Positions 1-8,914 are shown, counted from the stretch's first letter. The stretch is DNA of 64,000 nt from Leptolyngbyaceae cyanobacterium (GCA_036703985.1 DATNQN010000065.1:1-64000), one strand, 5' to 3'. The notes: generated from the sequence alone by a model not told the origin. Numbers and translations are program-made.

Positions 1-841
1 GATTTTTCACCATATTTTTAATCCTCAAATCTTCATAGGCTATCAAGTCGTTAGACTGAACTACGCACCTTGCTAGTTTCACAGCATGGTCTTTACGTTG
101 CCTACTTATTTTGAGGTGGCGTTTACCTAAAATCTGCCTAGCCTTGCCTCTATTTTTTGAACCTTTTACTTTTCTGGAAACTCGACGTTGTGAGCGTTTA
201 AGAACCTTTTCTCCACTACGCAAAAACTTAGGATTCGCTAATCTAACGCCGTTGGAATCGGTGTAGTATTCCTTAACTCCAACGTCTAAACCAACTGTCT
301 TACCAGTTGCTTCTATGTTTTCAGAACGTTCTGCATCAATGCAAAATTGCACATATACTCCGTCAGCACGTTTTACCAATCTCACCCGTTTAATCTGGTT
401 AATTTGGTAGAATTGCAAATCACGAGTACCTTTGAGTTTTAATCGTCCAATGCCTTTTTTGTCGGTGAAGGTTATCGATTTTCGATTATCCGCCAGTTTC
501 CATCCTGATGTTTTGTACTCAACCGAGCGACAATCTTTCTGGAACTGGGGAAAACCTTTCTTACCAGGAATACCCTTTTTGCAGTTTTCATAAAATCGAC
601 AGATAGACGACCATGCTCGTTCGGCACTAGCTTGTCTAGCCATTGAATTAAGTTCATTTGCAAAAGGGAAGTTAGCCGCAAGTACAGCACAATATTTCTG
701 CAAGTCGTTTTTGCCCGTGCCTTTAACGTCCATCCATAGCCGAATACAGCTATTGCGGATGAATTTGGCAGTCCGAATTGCATCATCTACTGCGACTAGT
801 TGCGCTGACTTTCCATAAGCTTTGAACTCAAAAACTAGCAT
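1..841 (-). mobile_element. tnpB: IS200/IS605-family transposase-associated protein TnpB (5' part, cut by window edge)
   Basis: An open frame of 280 codons starts at ATG 841 and continues past position 1, so only the N-terminal part is present. An AGGAGGT ribosome binding site lies just upstream of the ATG. The translation shows the OrfB/TnpB pattern: an N-terminal helical region, a RuvC-I segment reading GLDVGVKEYYTDSNG with the catalytic Asp, an Arg/Lys-rich stretch, and a RuvC-II segment reading LIAYEDLRIKNM with the catalytic Glu. The zinc finger and third RuvC motif would lie outside the window. TnpB is an RNA-guided nuclease (the ancestor of Cas12) acting in transposon maintenance. No tnpA was seen on this side, so the element may be of the tnpB-only (IS1341) type. 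No stop or frameshift is visible, so the gene may be intact. Confidence 0.9.
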
Positions 842-863
842 CGTTTTACCTCCTGTCTTATAC

Positions 864-927
864 TACCATATCTGGTATAAGATTAATGGAAATACCATAA
901 AAAGCCGTCCTGGAAGGACGGGGCTTT
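864..927. repeat. Subterminal hairpins at the left end of the tnpB element
   Basis: A perfect stem CCGTCCT / AGGACGG with a GGA loop lies at 905-921, with an outer AAAGC/GCTTT pairing. A smaller TACCA / TGGTA hairpin lies at 864-877, closer to the tnpB start. Hairpins of this type at element ends are what IS200/IS605 transposases recognise as single strands. The element boundary probably lies close to 930. The rest of 842-1145 holds no gene that I recognise. Confidence 0.6.
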
Positions 928-1145
928 AAACCCAATTTTTCGGTAAGAAGAGTCTAGAATTAAGGGTTTGAGTTGTGATGACTCCTAGCTTAATAATAGC
1001 AATGGCCACTTTATACAAATATCGCTCGCCAATTTACTTCAAATCAAAATTTATTCGCGAGAGTAAACAAATTTTGTTTAATTTAAAGGTATTTATTCAG
1101 AGGTCAACTTAAAATTTAAAGTCAATTGAGATAAAGGTTTTTACT

Positions 1146-2081
1146 ATGGCAACTTCTGTTCGTGGAATCTCCAACGATACTAACTGGCCTAGTTTGCCTG
1201 TAGCCGCATGGCAAGATACCTATGAAACCATACATATGTGGACTCAAATCGTAGGTAAAATACGGCTAGCGCTGGTTCCCAACATTAATCACTGGTGGCA
1301 TTCCACCTTATATGTAACCCCACGCGGACTAACTACCTCTTCGATTCCTTACGGAAATACCAGTTTTGAAATTCGCTTTGATTTTATTTCTGATCAGCTA
1401 CAAATAGAAACCAGCAATGGTCAAACTAAGACAATTCCCCTTGCACCTCGTTCCGTAGCAGATTTTTATCAGGATGTGATGAATGCACTGAAGGAATTGG
1501 GCATTGAAGTTCGGATTTGGACAAAGCCGCAGGAAGTTGCAGAACCGATTTTATTCGAGCAAGACAACAAACACGCTGCATACGATCGCGAATATGCCCG
1601 ACGCCTTAGTATAATTTTGGTGCAAGTAGACCGGGTGATGACAAAATTTCGCTCCCGGTTTATTGGTAAATGCAGCCCAGTACATTTTTTCTGGGGTAGC
1701 TTCGATCTCGCCGTTACCCGCTTTTCAGGACGAACCGCCCCAGAACACCCCGGCGGCATTCCCAATATGGCAGACTGGGTAACGCGAGAAGCTTATTCCC
1801 ATGAAGTAAGCAGTTGTGGCTTTTGGCCCGGTGGTGGAGCGGTGACAGACCCGGTTTTTTATGCCTACGCTTACCCAGAACCGCCAGGATTTGCAGATTA
1901 TGCCATTCAACCAAAAGAAGCTTTTTATAGCTCTCAAATGCGAGAATTTATTTTACCTTACGAAGCAGTGCGACAAGCTGAAGATCCCGATGGAATGCTG
2001 CTAGCTTTTCTCCAAAGCACTTACGAAGCAGCTGCTAATTTAGCCAATTGGGAGCGAACGGCGCTGGAGTTGCCGGGGTAA
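1146..2081 (+). CDS. DUF5996 family protein
   Basis: A 311-residue soluble protein. It matches the DUF5996 pattern from memory: an N-terminal block with WPSLPVAAWQDTYETIH and HWWHSTLYVTPRGL, and a later block with HFFWGSFDLAVTRFSGR and the Pro/Gly-rich HPGGIPNMADWV. The conserved His, Trp and Arg clusters suggest an enzyme, but no reaction is established for the family and none can be read here. No signal peptide or membrane segment is visible. It stands alone, with a MITE-like element beginning two bases after the stop codon. Start at ATG 1146; no strong Shine-Dalgarno sequence. Confidence 0.8.
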   Translation: MATSVRGISNDTNWPSLPVAAWQDTYETIHMWTQIVGKIRLALVPNINHWWHSTLYVTPRGLTTSSIPYGNTSFEIRFDFISDQLQIETSNGQTKTIPLAPRSVADFYQDVMNALKELGIEVRIWTKPQEVAEPILFEQDNKHAAYDREYARRLSIILVQVDRVMTKFRSRFIGKCSPVHFFWGSFDLAVTRFSGRTAPEHPGGIPNMADWVTREAYSHEVSSCGFWPGGGAVTDPVFYAYAYPEPPGFADYAIQPKEAFYSSQMREFILPYEAVRQAEDPDGMLLAFLQSTYEAAANLANWERTALELPG

Positions 2082-2082
2082 G

Positions 2083-2165
2083 TTACCAATTCACTTAAGC
2101 GCTGTCACTTTTAATATTCTGGCAGGGGGAAAGATAAGTGACACTCTTATCAAGTGAATTGGTAA
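2083..2165. mobile_element. MITE-like element with 14-bp terminal inverted repeats
   Basis: The perfect terminal repeat TTACCAATTCACTT (2083-2096) is mirrored by AAGTGAATTGGTAA (2152-2165). The inner part carries the subterminal pair GTCACTT / AAGTGAC and a G-rich segment GGCAGGGGGAAAG. It encodes nothing. A shortened copy in the opposite orientation lies at about 32330-32390. It lies directly after the stop of the upstream gene, so it may also shape the 3' end of that transcript. Confidence 0.65.
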
Positions 2166-2190
2166 GTGTGCGTTGGGAAAAGTGCAAAAT

Positions 2191-2230
2191 AGGAGTCAGA
2201 ATTCAGAATTCAGGAGTCAGAATTCAGGAG
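2191..2230. repeat. Short direct repeat GGAGTCAGAATTCA
   Basis: Two direct copies of GGAGTCAGAATTCA, with an extra GAATTCA between them. Fragments of the same motif recur after the MAPEG gene (about 2896-2910) and at about 26332-26352. Low-complexity intergenic sequence of a type common in cyanobacteria. Confidence 0.5.
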
Positions 2231-2312
2231 ATAAAAGTATTTTGAATTCGGGCTTCTAAATTCTTTTTTCTTTTAACTAATAAATCTTGCACATTTGCGG
2301 AATCAGTGATCA

Positions 2313-2825
2313 ATGAATTCAATTTCTATTCCAATTTCCACACTTTTTATCGGAATCAACGGCTCGATCGCTTTTGCACTTTCCTACATCGTAGTGATGG
2401 AAAGGACAAAAACGAGGATTTGGCACGGAGAATCTAAGGAAGATGTTGCTAGCCAACCAAATTATTTAGAAAATCCCAATCAATGGGCAGCTTTGGTTGA
2501 AAATATTACCCAAAAGTCTGTAGCAACCAAAACTAGCGATGATGGAGTTTTACAGCGAAAAGTGCGTGCTTACGGCAATTTTACCGAGTACGTGCCATTA
2601 GCTTTATTGTTCATCCTTGCACTTGAATTGATGGCTTCACCAAGTTGGTTATTGTGGCTTTTAGGAGTGACGCTAACGGTGGCGCGAATTGCCCATGCTT
2701 GGGGCTTGATTACCACTTATGGCCCTTCACCGGCTCGTGCGATCGGCTTTTTTCTCACTTGGTTCGTGTATATTGTTGGTGCAAGTGCTTGTATTTATTA
2801 CGGAATCATAGGAATTGTTTTTTGA
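2313..2825 (+). CDS. MAPEG family membrane protein
   Basis: A 170-residue integral membrane protein with about four hydrophobic segments (near residues 8-28, 95-112, 114-135 and 145-168). The loop after TM1 and the sequence VLQRKVRAYGNFTEYVPLALLFILALEL fit the MAPEG family, in which R-x-x-x-A-x-x-N-x-x-E-x-x-P is the signature. MAPEG proteins are trimeric glutathione- or lipid-modifying enzymes. The bacterial branch (YecN-like) mostly lacks a proven substrate. It stands alone between repeats, and a dispersed repeat begins immediately after its stop codon. Confidence 0.85.
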   Translation: MNSISIPISTLFIGINGSIAFALSYIVVMERTKTRIWHGESKEDVASQPNYLENPNQWAALVENITQKSVATKTSDDGVLQRKVRAYGNFTEYVPLALLFILALELMASPSWLLWLLGVTLTVARIAHAWGLITTYGPSPARAIGFFLTWFVYIVGASACIYYGIIGIVF

Positions 2826-2872
2826 TTATCTGTGTTCATCTGTGTTTATCTGTGGATATCTGTGGTAAAAAA
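2826..2872 (+). repeat. Dispersed ATCTGTG repeat, copy 1
   Basis: A run of units around TTATCTGTGTTCATCTGTG ending in GGTAAAAAA, starting at the base after the MAPEG stop. Related copies occur at about 15415-15550, 29565-29680, 30609-30674, 40212-40257 (reverse) and 45577-45630. Confidence 0.7.
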
Positions 2873-2958
2873 CAAGATTTGGCACTTTTGCAAGAACTCT
2901 AAATTCAGGAGTCAGAAAAATCTTTCCCCCGCTCCCCCGCTGTTTTCATGATAATTCT

Positions 2959-4749
2959 TTAGCCGGACACACCGCTATCGGCACCCAATTGAAGGGCGTA
3001 CAAGTTAGCGTAAATCCCTTGTTGTGCAATGAGTTCGGCGTGAGTACCGCTTTCGACAATTTCTCCTTGCTGAACAACTAAAACTCGATCGGCTTGCGTG
3101 ACAGTGCTGAGACGGTGGGCGATTACGAAGCTGGTACGATTTTGGAGTAAACGCGCGATCGCATCTTGCACCAGTGCTTCCGTGCGCGTGTCAATGCTGC
3201 TTGTCGCCTCATCCAAAATCAGAATGCGAGGATTTATTAACACCGCACGAGCAATACTAACTAATTGTCGCTGTCCTTGACTCAAAGGTGCTCCCCTTTC
3301 TCCTAATTGGGTTGCGTATCCTTGAGGTAATGAGATGATAAATTCATGTACATTAGCTAATTGTGCAGCTTTTTCAATATCAGCTTGGGTGGCTTGAGGA
3401 CAGCCAAAAGCAATATTTTCAGCCACAGTTCCGCTAAACAAAATATTATCTTGTAAAACAATGCCAATTTGACGGCGCAAACTTGCTTGCGTTACGCTAC
3501 GCACATCAATACCATCAATTTTCACCGCACCGCTAGACACATCATAAAATCGCAAAATCAAGTTAATAATCGTACTTTTACCCGCTCCGGTTTGCCCTAC
3601 TAAAGCAATCATTTGCCCCGGTTGCGCGTGCAAATCTACTCCTTTTAATACGAGTTGATTTGGCGTGTAGCCAAAAGTAACATTTTCAAATTTTACCTCA
3701 CCTTGAATGGGAGGCATTTCAGTGGCATCGGGTGCATCGTTGAGTTGTGATGGTTCATCTAATAAAAAGAATATTCGCTCTAATCCTGCCATTGCAGATT
3801 GAGCTTGCGTATAAAATTGGCTGAGAATTTGAATCGGGCGAAAGAATTGTTGAACGTAAATTAAAAAAGATGTCACAACTCCTACGGTAGCTGCCCCCGT
3901 AACTGCCAAATATCCACCATAAGCTAATACTGCGGCGGTGGCTAAGGTGTTGAGAAAATCAATTGATGGTAAAAATGCGGCAGTAATTGCGACGGCTTGA
4001 ATGTTCGCATCTCGATTGGCTGCGTTTAACAAGTCGAATTCTTGAATGTTGAGTTGCACGCGGTTGAATGCTTGCGCCTCTCGCACGCTGGTAATTCCTT
4101 CTTCCAATTTGGTAGAAAGTTCGCCAATTGTTTCTCTAGTAACGCGAAATTTAGCTCTTGCCCAACGGGAAAATAAGCCTGTGGTAAAAATCATCAATGG
4201 TACGACTAGATTGCTAAGTAAACCTAGTTGTAAGTTGATGGAAAGCATGGCGATAATAATGCCAACTAAGCTCAAAGTGTTGCCTAACATTTGAGCGATC
4301 GTTTGTCCGAATGCCTGATTTACTGTATTGACATCATTCAGCAAACGGCTCATTAAATCCCCGGCTTCGCTGCGATCGAAAAAGCTGACCGGAAGGCTTT
4401 GAATTTTAATAAAAATATCTTGGCGCAGTTGGGCTAGTAATCGCTGCATGATCCAGCCAACGCGCAGAATTTGCTGTCGAATTGCAAAAATACCCAAAAC
4501 GTAAATTAATGTTAATAAAACTAACATTAATAGTAATCCTGGCAGATTTCCCGGTCTAATCAGGTGATCGATCGACCAACCGATTAAGAATGGGCCAATA
4601 GATTGGGTGGCTGCGCCGATCGCAACTAAGGTAATGGCAAGGGGAATTTCTTTGCGATAAGGTCGGAGATATTGCAAAAAGCGCCGTAAGGTAGAAAGTT
4701 GCTGATTGGCTTTTTGCTCTGATGGAACGATCGGACTGGCACCTCTCAT
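2959..4749 (-). CDS. ABC half-exporter, canonical ATPase site (multidrug/lipid type)
   Basis: A 596-residue fused membrane/ATPase half-transporter of the ABCB/MsbA type. Six membrane helices fill about residues 35-320. The nucleotide-binding domain follows, with Walker A GQTGAGKST near 384, signature LSQGQRQ near 486, Walker B ILILDEAT near 510 (catalytic Glu present) and switch His in IAHRLST. The signature deviates from LSGGQ, as is seen in the canonical half of heterodimeric exporters. The likely partner is the half-transporter at 5866-7647 on the same strand, whose Walker B is degenerate. Start ATG 4749 follows GGAGGAAAAAT. The substrate cannot be read from the sequence. Confidence 0.92.
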   Translation of the reverse strand: MRGASPIVPSEQKANQQLSTLRRFLQYLRPYRKEIPLAITLVAIGAATQSIGPFLIGWSIDHLIRPGNLPGLLLMLVLLTLIYVLGIFAIRQQILRVGWIMQRLLAQLRQDIFIKIQSLPVSFFDRSEAGDLMSRLLNDVNTVNQAFGQTIAQMLGNTLSLVGIIIAMLSINLQLGLLSNLVVPLMIFTTGLFSRWARAKFRVTRETIGELSTKLEEGITSVREAQAFNRVQLNIQEFDLLNAANRDANIQAVAITAAFLPSIDFLNTLATAAVLAYGGYLAVTGAATVGVVTSFLIYVQQFFRPIQILSQFYTQAQSAMAGLERIFFLLDEPSQLNDAPDATEMPPIQGEVKFENVTFGYTPNQLVLKGVDLHAQPGQMIALVGQTGAGKSTIINLILRFYDVSSGAVKIDGIDVRSVTQASLRRQIGIVLQDNILFSGTVAENIAFGCPQATQADIEKAAQLANVHEFIISLPQGYATQLGERGAPLSQGQRQLVSIARAVLINPRILILDEATSSIDTRTEALVQDAIARLLQNRTSFVIAHRLSTVTQADRVLVVQQGEIVESGTHAELIAQQGIYANLYALQLGADSGVSG

Positions 4750-4867
4750 ATTTTTCCTCCGCCTTCGTTTGCATTTTCCTATCCTATGCCTGAAAAGGCT
4801 ATCTTGAAACTATATTCAGTGATAGCTTATTGTTTGATTAAAATTTAATTGTTATTAGAAGGCATAA

Positions 4868-4974
4868 CTATAGCGATCCTATTTAAATAATCAACCCCAC
4901 CCTAGCCCTCCCCTTACCAAGGGGAGGGCTAGGGTGGGGTTTAGTTGTTCGCAATTCATTTAGGATCGCTATAG
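4868..4974. mobile_element. MITE-like element with terminal repeats and central hairpin
   Basis: A 14-bp perfect inverted repeat, CTATAGCGATCCTA at 4868-4881 and its mirror at 4961-4974, encloses a long central hairpin at about 4894-4940 (ACCCCACCCTAGCCCTCC and its mirror, about 21 paired bases with a short loop). It has no coding capacity. It fills most of the 345-bp gap between the ABC gene and the toxin-antitoxin remnant. Nothing else was recognised in that gap. Confidence 0.7.
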
Positions 4975-5094
4975 AGACAATCGCATTTTCTCAATAAGTA
5001 TGTTTTCTGTTATGGATAGCCATGATAAGGCAACTCAAGAATCAGTAAAATAGCTCTAAACAGACACCTTGTTAATTCCTGGGAGGCGATCGCA

Positions 5095-5382
5095 ATGTCT
5101 TCGATTGTTGAAGTGAGTGCATCAGGTACCTTACAATTACCTGCGGAGATTTTAGAGGCAATTCAGCCCAACACCCGCTTTTTAGTAGAAGTGGAAAGCA
5201 TTCCCAACAACGTTCCCAAGCAATATCGCTTAATCCTCTCCCCCGTTCCCCCAGAGAAACCCTTTTGGGCCACTGCTACACCTGAAGAACGGGCTGAACG
5301 ATTTCATCAGTGGGTACAAAGTCATAAAGGTGGAGTTAATCTGCCAGACGAAGCCTTGCGGCGGGAGAATATCTACGATTAA
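5095..5382 (+). CDS. VapB/AbrB-like antitoxin of a PIN toxin pair
   Basis: A 95-residue protein. The N-terminus (SSIVEVSASGTLQLPAEILEAI) resembles the swapped-hairpin AbrB/VapB DNA-binding fold, and the charged C-terminal tail would bind a toxin. A strong GGGAGGCGATCGCA leader places the start at ATG 5095. Its TAA stop overlaps the ATG of the following PIN gene by one base (TAATG), the usual arrangement of translationally coupled antitoxin-toxin pairs. The downstream toxin is disrupted, so this antitoxin appears to survive without a functional partner. Confidence 0.7.
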   Translation: MSSIVEVSASGTLQLPAEILEAIQPNTRFLVEVESIPNNVPKQYRLILSPVPPEKPFWATATPEERAERFHQWVQSHKGGVNLPDEALRRENIYD

Positions 5383-5827
5383 TGGCAACTTATCTACTGG
5401 ATACTAACATTTTACTCAGGAGTAGCGATCCTACCTCACCATCGCAAGCATTAGCAGATATATCTGTTACTCGACTTCTTAGTAGGAACGATCGGTTATA
5501 TATTACCAGCCAGAACATTGTTGAGTTTTGGGTTGTGGCAACTCGTCCCGCACAAGTTAATGGCTTGGGATGGAGTGTTCAACAAACTCATACTGAAATT
5601 GAGCAAATTCTAAGTCAATTTCCCTTGCTTGAGGAAACGCCAGAAATATTCCCTTACTAGTTCAATCTGGTGACAACCTACCAATTTCAGGGTAAGCGGG
5701 TACATGATGCTCGATTGGTTGCTGTGATGTTAACGTATGGCATAACGCACTTACTAACGTTTAATCAGATGATTTCAGGAGTATTAATGAAATTGTAGTT
5801 GTTCATCCTCAAGCGATCGCAACCTAG
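5382..5827 (+). pseudogene. PIN-domain toxin (VapC-like), inactivated by a nonsense codon and a frameshift
   Basis: The first 92 codons read as a PIN domain (YLLDTNILLRSSDP with the first catalytic Asp, and a later NIVEFWVVATRP). A TAG at 5658-5660 interrupts where a Trp codon (TGG) would fit. In the same frame the sequence continues with LVTTYQFQGKRVHDARLVAV, the typical second half of a PIN domain with its acidic residues. Near 5767-5770 one base appears to be missing, and the remaining frame then reads DDFRSINEIVVVHPQAIAT to a TAG at 5825-5827. So one nonsense and one frameshift mutation separate this from a complete toxin of about 149 residues. The N-terminal 92 residues lack the last acidic residues and should be inactive. 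Confidence 0.85.
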
Positions 5828-5865
5828 AGTCACAAAGTTAAACAATCGCTCAAAACTGTTGAAAT

Positions 5866-7647
5866 TCAATTCAACGATGTCGATCGCTTTACTTGAGATT
5901 CTAAAATAGCTCCGTAAAGCGGACTGGTTTTCATCAATTCTTCATGAGTTCCTTGGGCTACCAATCTTCCTTTGTCCATTAACAAAATGCGATCGGCCCT
6001 TTTTACCGTACTGATTCTTTGGGCAATTACGAAAGACGTACAGGTTCTTTGACGCATTAAGTTATCCAATTCTTCTTGAATTTGAGCAGCAGTTTTGGCG
6101 TCTACGGCAGAAGTACTGTCATCTAAAATCAGGATACTGTAATCAGTTAATAACGTGCGTGCGATCGCAATTCGTTGCTTTTGTCCGCCGGATAAACCAA
6201 CACCTCTTTCTCCTACAATTGTGTCGTATCCTTCTGGCAAACTATCGACAAAATCGTGAATTTGAGCGGTTTCCGCTACCTCGATTACTTCTTCTAAAGT
6301 TGCATTTGCTTTGGCATAAGCAATATTTTCGCGAATCGTACCAGAAAACAAAGTTGTTTCTTGAAATACGATACCGATATGCGATCGCAAACTTTTCAAC
6401 GTAAAATCTCGCACGTCTCGCCCATCGATCCGAACTGAGCCAGAAGTAACATCATAAAAGCGGGGAATCAGATTGATAATAGTGCTTTTCCCAGAACCTG
6501 TCATCCCTAAAATCGCAATCAATTCTTTCGGTTTCGTTTCAAAAGAAATGCCTTTTAAAGCTTCTGTGTCCGAGCCTGGATAACGGAAATAAACATTTTC
6601 AAATGTAATCCTTCCTCCACAGGTTTCAAATGGCATGGCATGAGGACGATCGCTAATTTCTATTTGGGCATCTACCACTTCATAAACTCGCTGGGCAGAA
6701 GCAGCAGCTTGCGCGATCGCCGGGGCAGCAAATCCAATTAACAAAACAGGTTGAATCAGCAACAACATATAAGAGTTAAATGCCACCAATTCTCCGATCG
6801 AAAAGTTGCCGTCAATTACGGCTGCTCCTCCATAACCAATTACCACCACCGTCACTAAATTACTTAGTAAAAAGATGAATGGAAATGTGTTATGGATGGC
6901 GCGAATGGTTCTCATATTAGTTGAGAGCAGAACATCATTCATCTTGGTGTAGCGGCTTTTTTCTGCTGACTCTCGCACGAACGCTTTTACCACTCGCACG
7001 CCAAACAAATTTTCTTGCAATACAGTATTCAGATCTCCCAATTGCTGTTGAACTTCTCCGAATAATCGACTATTTTTTTGGAGAAACCGCGCCATTAACC
7101 AACCTGCCATTGGTACGACTGTAAGGCTAATTAGCGCTAATTGCCAATTCATGATTAGCAAAATTATGGCGATAACGATTAGCGTTACTACACCAGTAAT
7201 GACTTGGATCAAACTAGTACCGAGAAACGATCGAATTTGGTCGATATCGCTGGTAACGCGAGTTAGTAATTGAGAAGTTTGAGATCGATCGTGATAACTG
7301 AAACTGAGATTTTGAATTTTACTGAAAATTTTATTTCGTAAATCATAAGCTACTCCCTGAGAGGTAGCTTCCGCCCAAAAACTTTGCCCAAAATTAAACA
7401 AACCCCTTGCGATCGCAGCTACCACCATCCATGCTGCGCTGTAAAATACAACTTGTAAGTTTTGTTTGGCAATCCCTTCATCAATTCCCCACCGAAATAG
7501 TTGAGGAGTCACTGCATAAGCAGCCGTTAAAAGTAACAAACTGAATAACGCGCCCAATGCAGTCCAACGGTAGCTTTTTACACTTCCCAGCACTCGCTGG
7601 AGTGGCTGCATTGCTGAGTTTTCCTTCAATTCTGGTTGCTGAATCAA
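5866..7647 (-). CDS. ABC half-exporter with degenerate Walker B
   Basis: A 593-residue ABCB-type half-transporter with six membrane helices in about residues 30-320. The ATPase domain has Walker A GMTGSGKST near 380, a canonical signature LSGGQKQR near 483, and Walker B ILILDDSTSAVD near 502. The catalytic Glu is replaced by Asp, and the usual switch His region reads IAQRIST (Gln for His). These are the hallmarks of the degenerate-site subunit in heterodimeric exporters such as TM287/288 or BmrCD. The partner is probably the gene at 2959-4749. The start appears to be TTG at 7647, ten bases after AGGAGGG. ATG at 7611 is an alternative without a ribosome site. Confidence 0.92.
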   Translation of the reverse strand: MIQQPELKENSAMQPLQRVLGSVKSYRWTALGALFSLLLLTAAYAVTPQLFRWGIDEGIAKQNLQVVFYSAAWMVVAAIARGLFNFGQSFWAEATSQGVAYDLRNKIFSKIQNLSFSYHDRSQTSQLLTRVTSDIDQIRSFLGTSLIQVITGVVTLIVIAIILLIMNWQLALISLTVVPMAGWLMARFLQKNSRLFGEVQQQLGDLNTVLQENLFGVRVVKAFVRESAEKSRYTKMNDVLLSTNMRTIRAIHNTFPFIFLLSNLVTVVVIGYGGAAVIDGNFSIGELVAFNSYMLLLIQPVLLIGFAAPAIAQAAASAQRVYEVVDAQIEISDRPHAMPFETCGGRITFENVYFRYPGSDTEALKGISFETKPKELIAILGMTGSGKSTIINLIPRFYDVTSGSVRIDGRDVRDFTLKSLRSHIGIVFQETTLFSGTIRENIAYAKANATLEEVIEVAETAQIHDFVDSLPEGYDTIVGERGVGLSGGQKQRIAIARTLLTDYSILILDDSTSAVDAKTAAQIQEELDNLMRQRTCTSFVIAQRISTVKRADRILLMDKGRLVAQGTHEELMKTSPLYGAILESQVKRSTSLN

Positions 7648-7696
7648 TGGAGTTTGCCCTCCTGTACGTTAAGGCGAGAAAACAAAATTTTTGTAG

Positions 7697-7722
7697 GGTG
7701 CGTTACACTACATTAACGCACC
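7697..7722. repeat. Inverted repeat GGTGCGTTA / TAACGCACC
   Basis: A 9-bp perfect stem with an 8-base loop lies between the divergent ABC and ZIP genes. The motif belongs to a common class of cyanobacterial dispersed palindromes, so it is not necessarily an operator. Confidence 0.5.
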
Positions 7723-7770
7723 AAGCGTAACTGTCTAACAAATCATTTTTAAACAGTTTGCGGAAAGATA

Positions 7771-8544
7771 ATGTCCTCTATTATTGCTGGTTTAAGTGGT
7801 AGCCTGTTAGCTGGACTATCCACATTTATTGGCGCATTACCCATACTGCTGTTCCGTAAGATCGACGAAAGGTGGATTTCGATCATGTTGGGATTTGGCG
7901 GCGGGGTGATGCTAGCTGCGAGTGCCTTTTCCCTGATTTTACCCGGTACGGAAGCTGCGATCGCACTCGGCTATGGTAAACTTTGGGCGGCGATGGTGAT
8001 GGCGATCGGCGTTGCTGTGGGAGGATGGTTACTATCCCTGATTCACCGATTTTTCCCCCACGAACATTTTATTAAAGGTAAAGAGGGAAGCACTCCGGCT
8101 AGTTTAGCTCGCATTTGGCTGCTGATTGCCGCCATTACCTTACACAACTTTCCCGAAGGACTCGCGGTAGGAGTTAGTTTTGGCGATGATAACCTCAGTA
8201 ACGGTTGGATAACCGCTTTAGGAATCGGTCTTCAAAACATCCCAGAAGGATTGGTGGTAGCAGTTTCTTTGATTGCAGAAAAGTATTCAGTTCGCTATGC
8301 GTTATGGGCTAGTTTATTAACTGGATTGGTAGAACCAATTGGCGGGATAATCGGTTTAAGTGTTGTGAATTTAACTACATTGATTTTGCCTTGGGCAATG
8401 GCTTTTGCGGCTGGGGCAATGCTATTTGTAATTTGCGATGAGATTATTCCGGAAGCTTACCAACGAGGAAAAGAACGGGAAGGAACTATCGGTGTAATGG
8501 TGGGATTTATTATCATGATGGTTTTAGATATATCGTTAGGTTAG
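7771..8544 (+). CDS. ZIP family divalent metal transporter
   Basis: A 257-residue polytopic membrane protein with about eight hydrophobic segments. The two ZIP signature helices are clear: LHNFPEGLAVGVSFGD and LQNIPEGLVVAVSL, whose His, Asn and Glu residues form the binuclear metal site in this family. ZIP transporters import Zn2+, and often Fe2+ or Mn2+, across the inner membrane. The length and the NFPEG/NIPEG spelling fit the ZupT/GufA group. The variable loop between TM3 and TM4 is short and not His-rich. Start ATG 7771 follows GGAAAG. No Fur- or Zur-type operator could be identified. Confidence 0.9.
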   Translation: MSSIIAGLSGSLLAGLSTFIGALPILLFRKIDERWISIMLGFGGGVMLAASAFSLILPGTEAAIALGYGKLWAAMVMAIGVAVGGWLLSLIHRFFPHEHFIKGKEGSTPASLARIWLLIAAITLHNFPEGLAVGVSFGDDNLSNGWITALGIGLQNIPEGLVVAVSLIAEKYSVRYALWASLLTGLVEPIGGIIGLSVVNLTTLILPWAMAFAAGAMLFVICDEIIPEAYQRGKEREGTIGVMVGFIIMMVLDISLG

Positions 8545-8914
8545 TCATTTTTATAAATAGAAAAATGGGAATGGTAAGATAGAAAGATGAATAAACTATG
8601 TAAATTTAGCGAAAAGCTGGCAAAATATAAAAATTCGTTGCAGTAACTTGGCAAATGAGCAAACGATTGCAATAATTGTATTAATGCAATTTGCTAGTTA
8701 TAAATATTGTGGCTGACCTACTTATTTTTTAAGGTAGGTAATTTGGGCTGATATTAAGCTGATTTATTTAATCACTAGTAAATTATGTTATTACAGCGCT
8801 TTGCAGGCGCGTGAGATAGAAACCCGATTTTTTGAAGAAACCGGGTTTTTAATCTGTAACTCACAAAGCCTGAAATCCTTTCTATTATCGATCTAACCTA
8901 GCTAAAAAAAAGAT
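8545..8914. other. Intergenic region, no gene recognised
   Basis: 370 bases between the ZIP gene and a membrane protein gene. It is AT-rich and contains the AAACCCG palindrome at 8819-8850. I see no convincing ORF with a ribosome site, no tRNA and no riboswitch. Confidence 0.5.
8819..8850. repeat. AAACCCG palindromic repeat, copy 1
   Basis: GAAACCCGATTTTTT followed by GAAGAAACCGGGTTTTT forms an imperfect hairpin with a T-run. A perfect version lies at 19411-19441. It could act as a terminator of the ZIP gene, although it is about 280 bases past that stop. Confidence 0.6.

Noticed and set aside
472-786. 104-codon minus-strand ORF at the left edge
   Set aside because: It is a shadow of tnpB, whose true frame reads from 841 through position 1.
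4895-4940. GC-rich hairpin as a rho-independent terminator of the ABC gene
   Set aside because: It lies upstream of the ABC gene's start, and it is enclosed by terminal repeats, so a mobile element explains it better.
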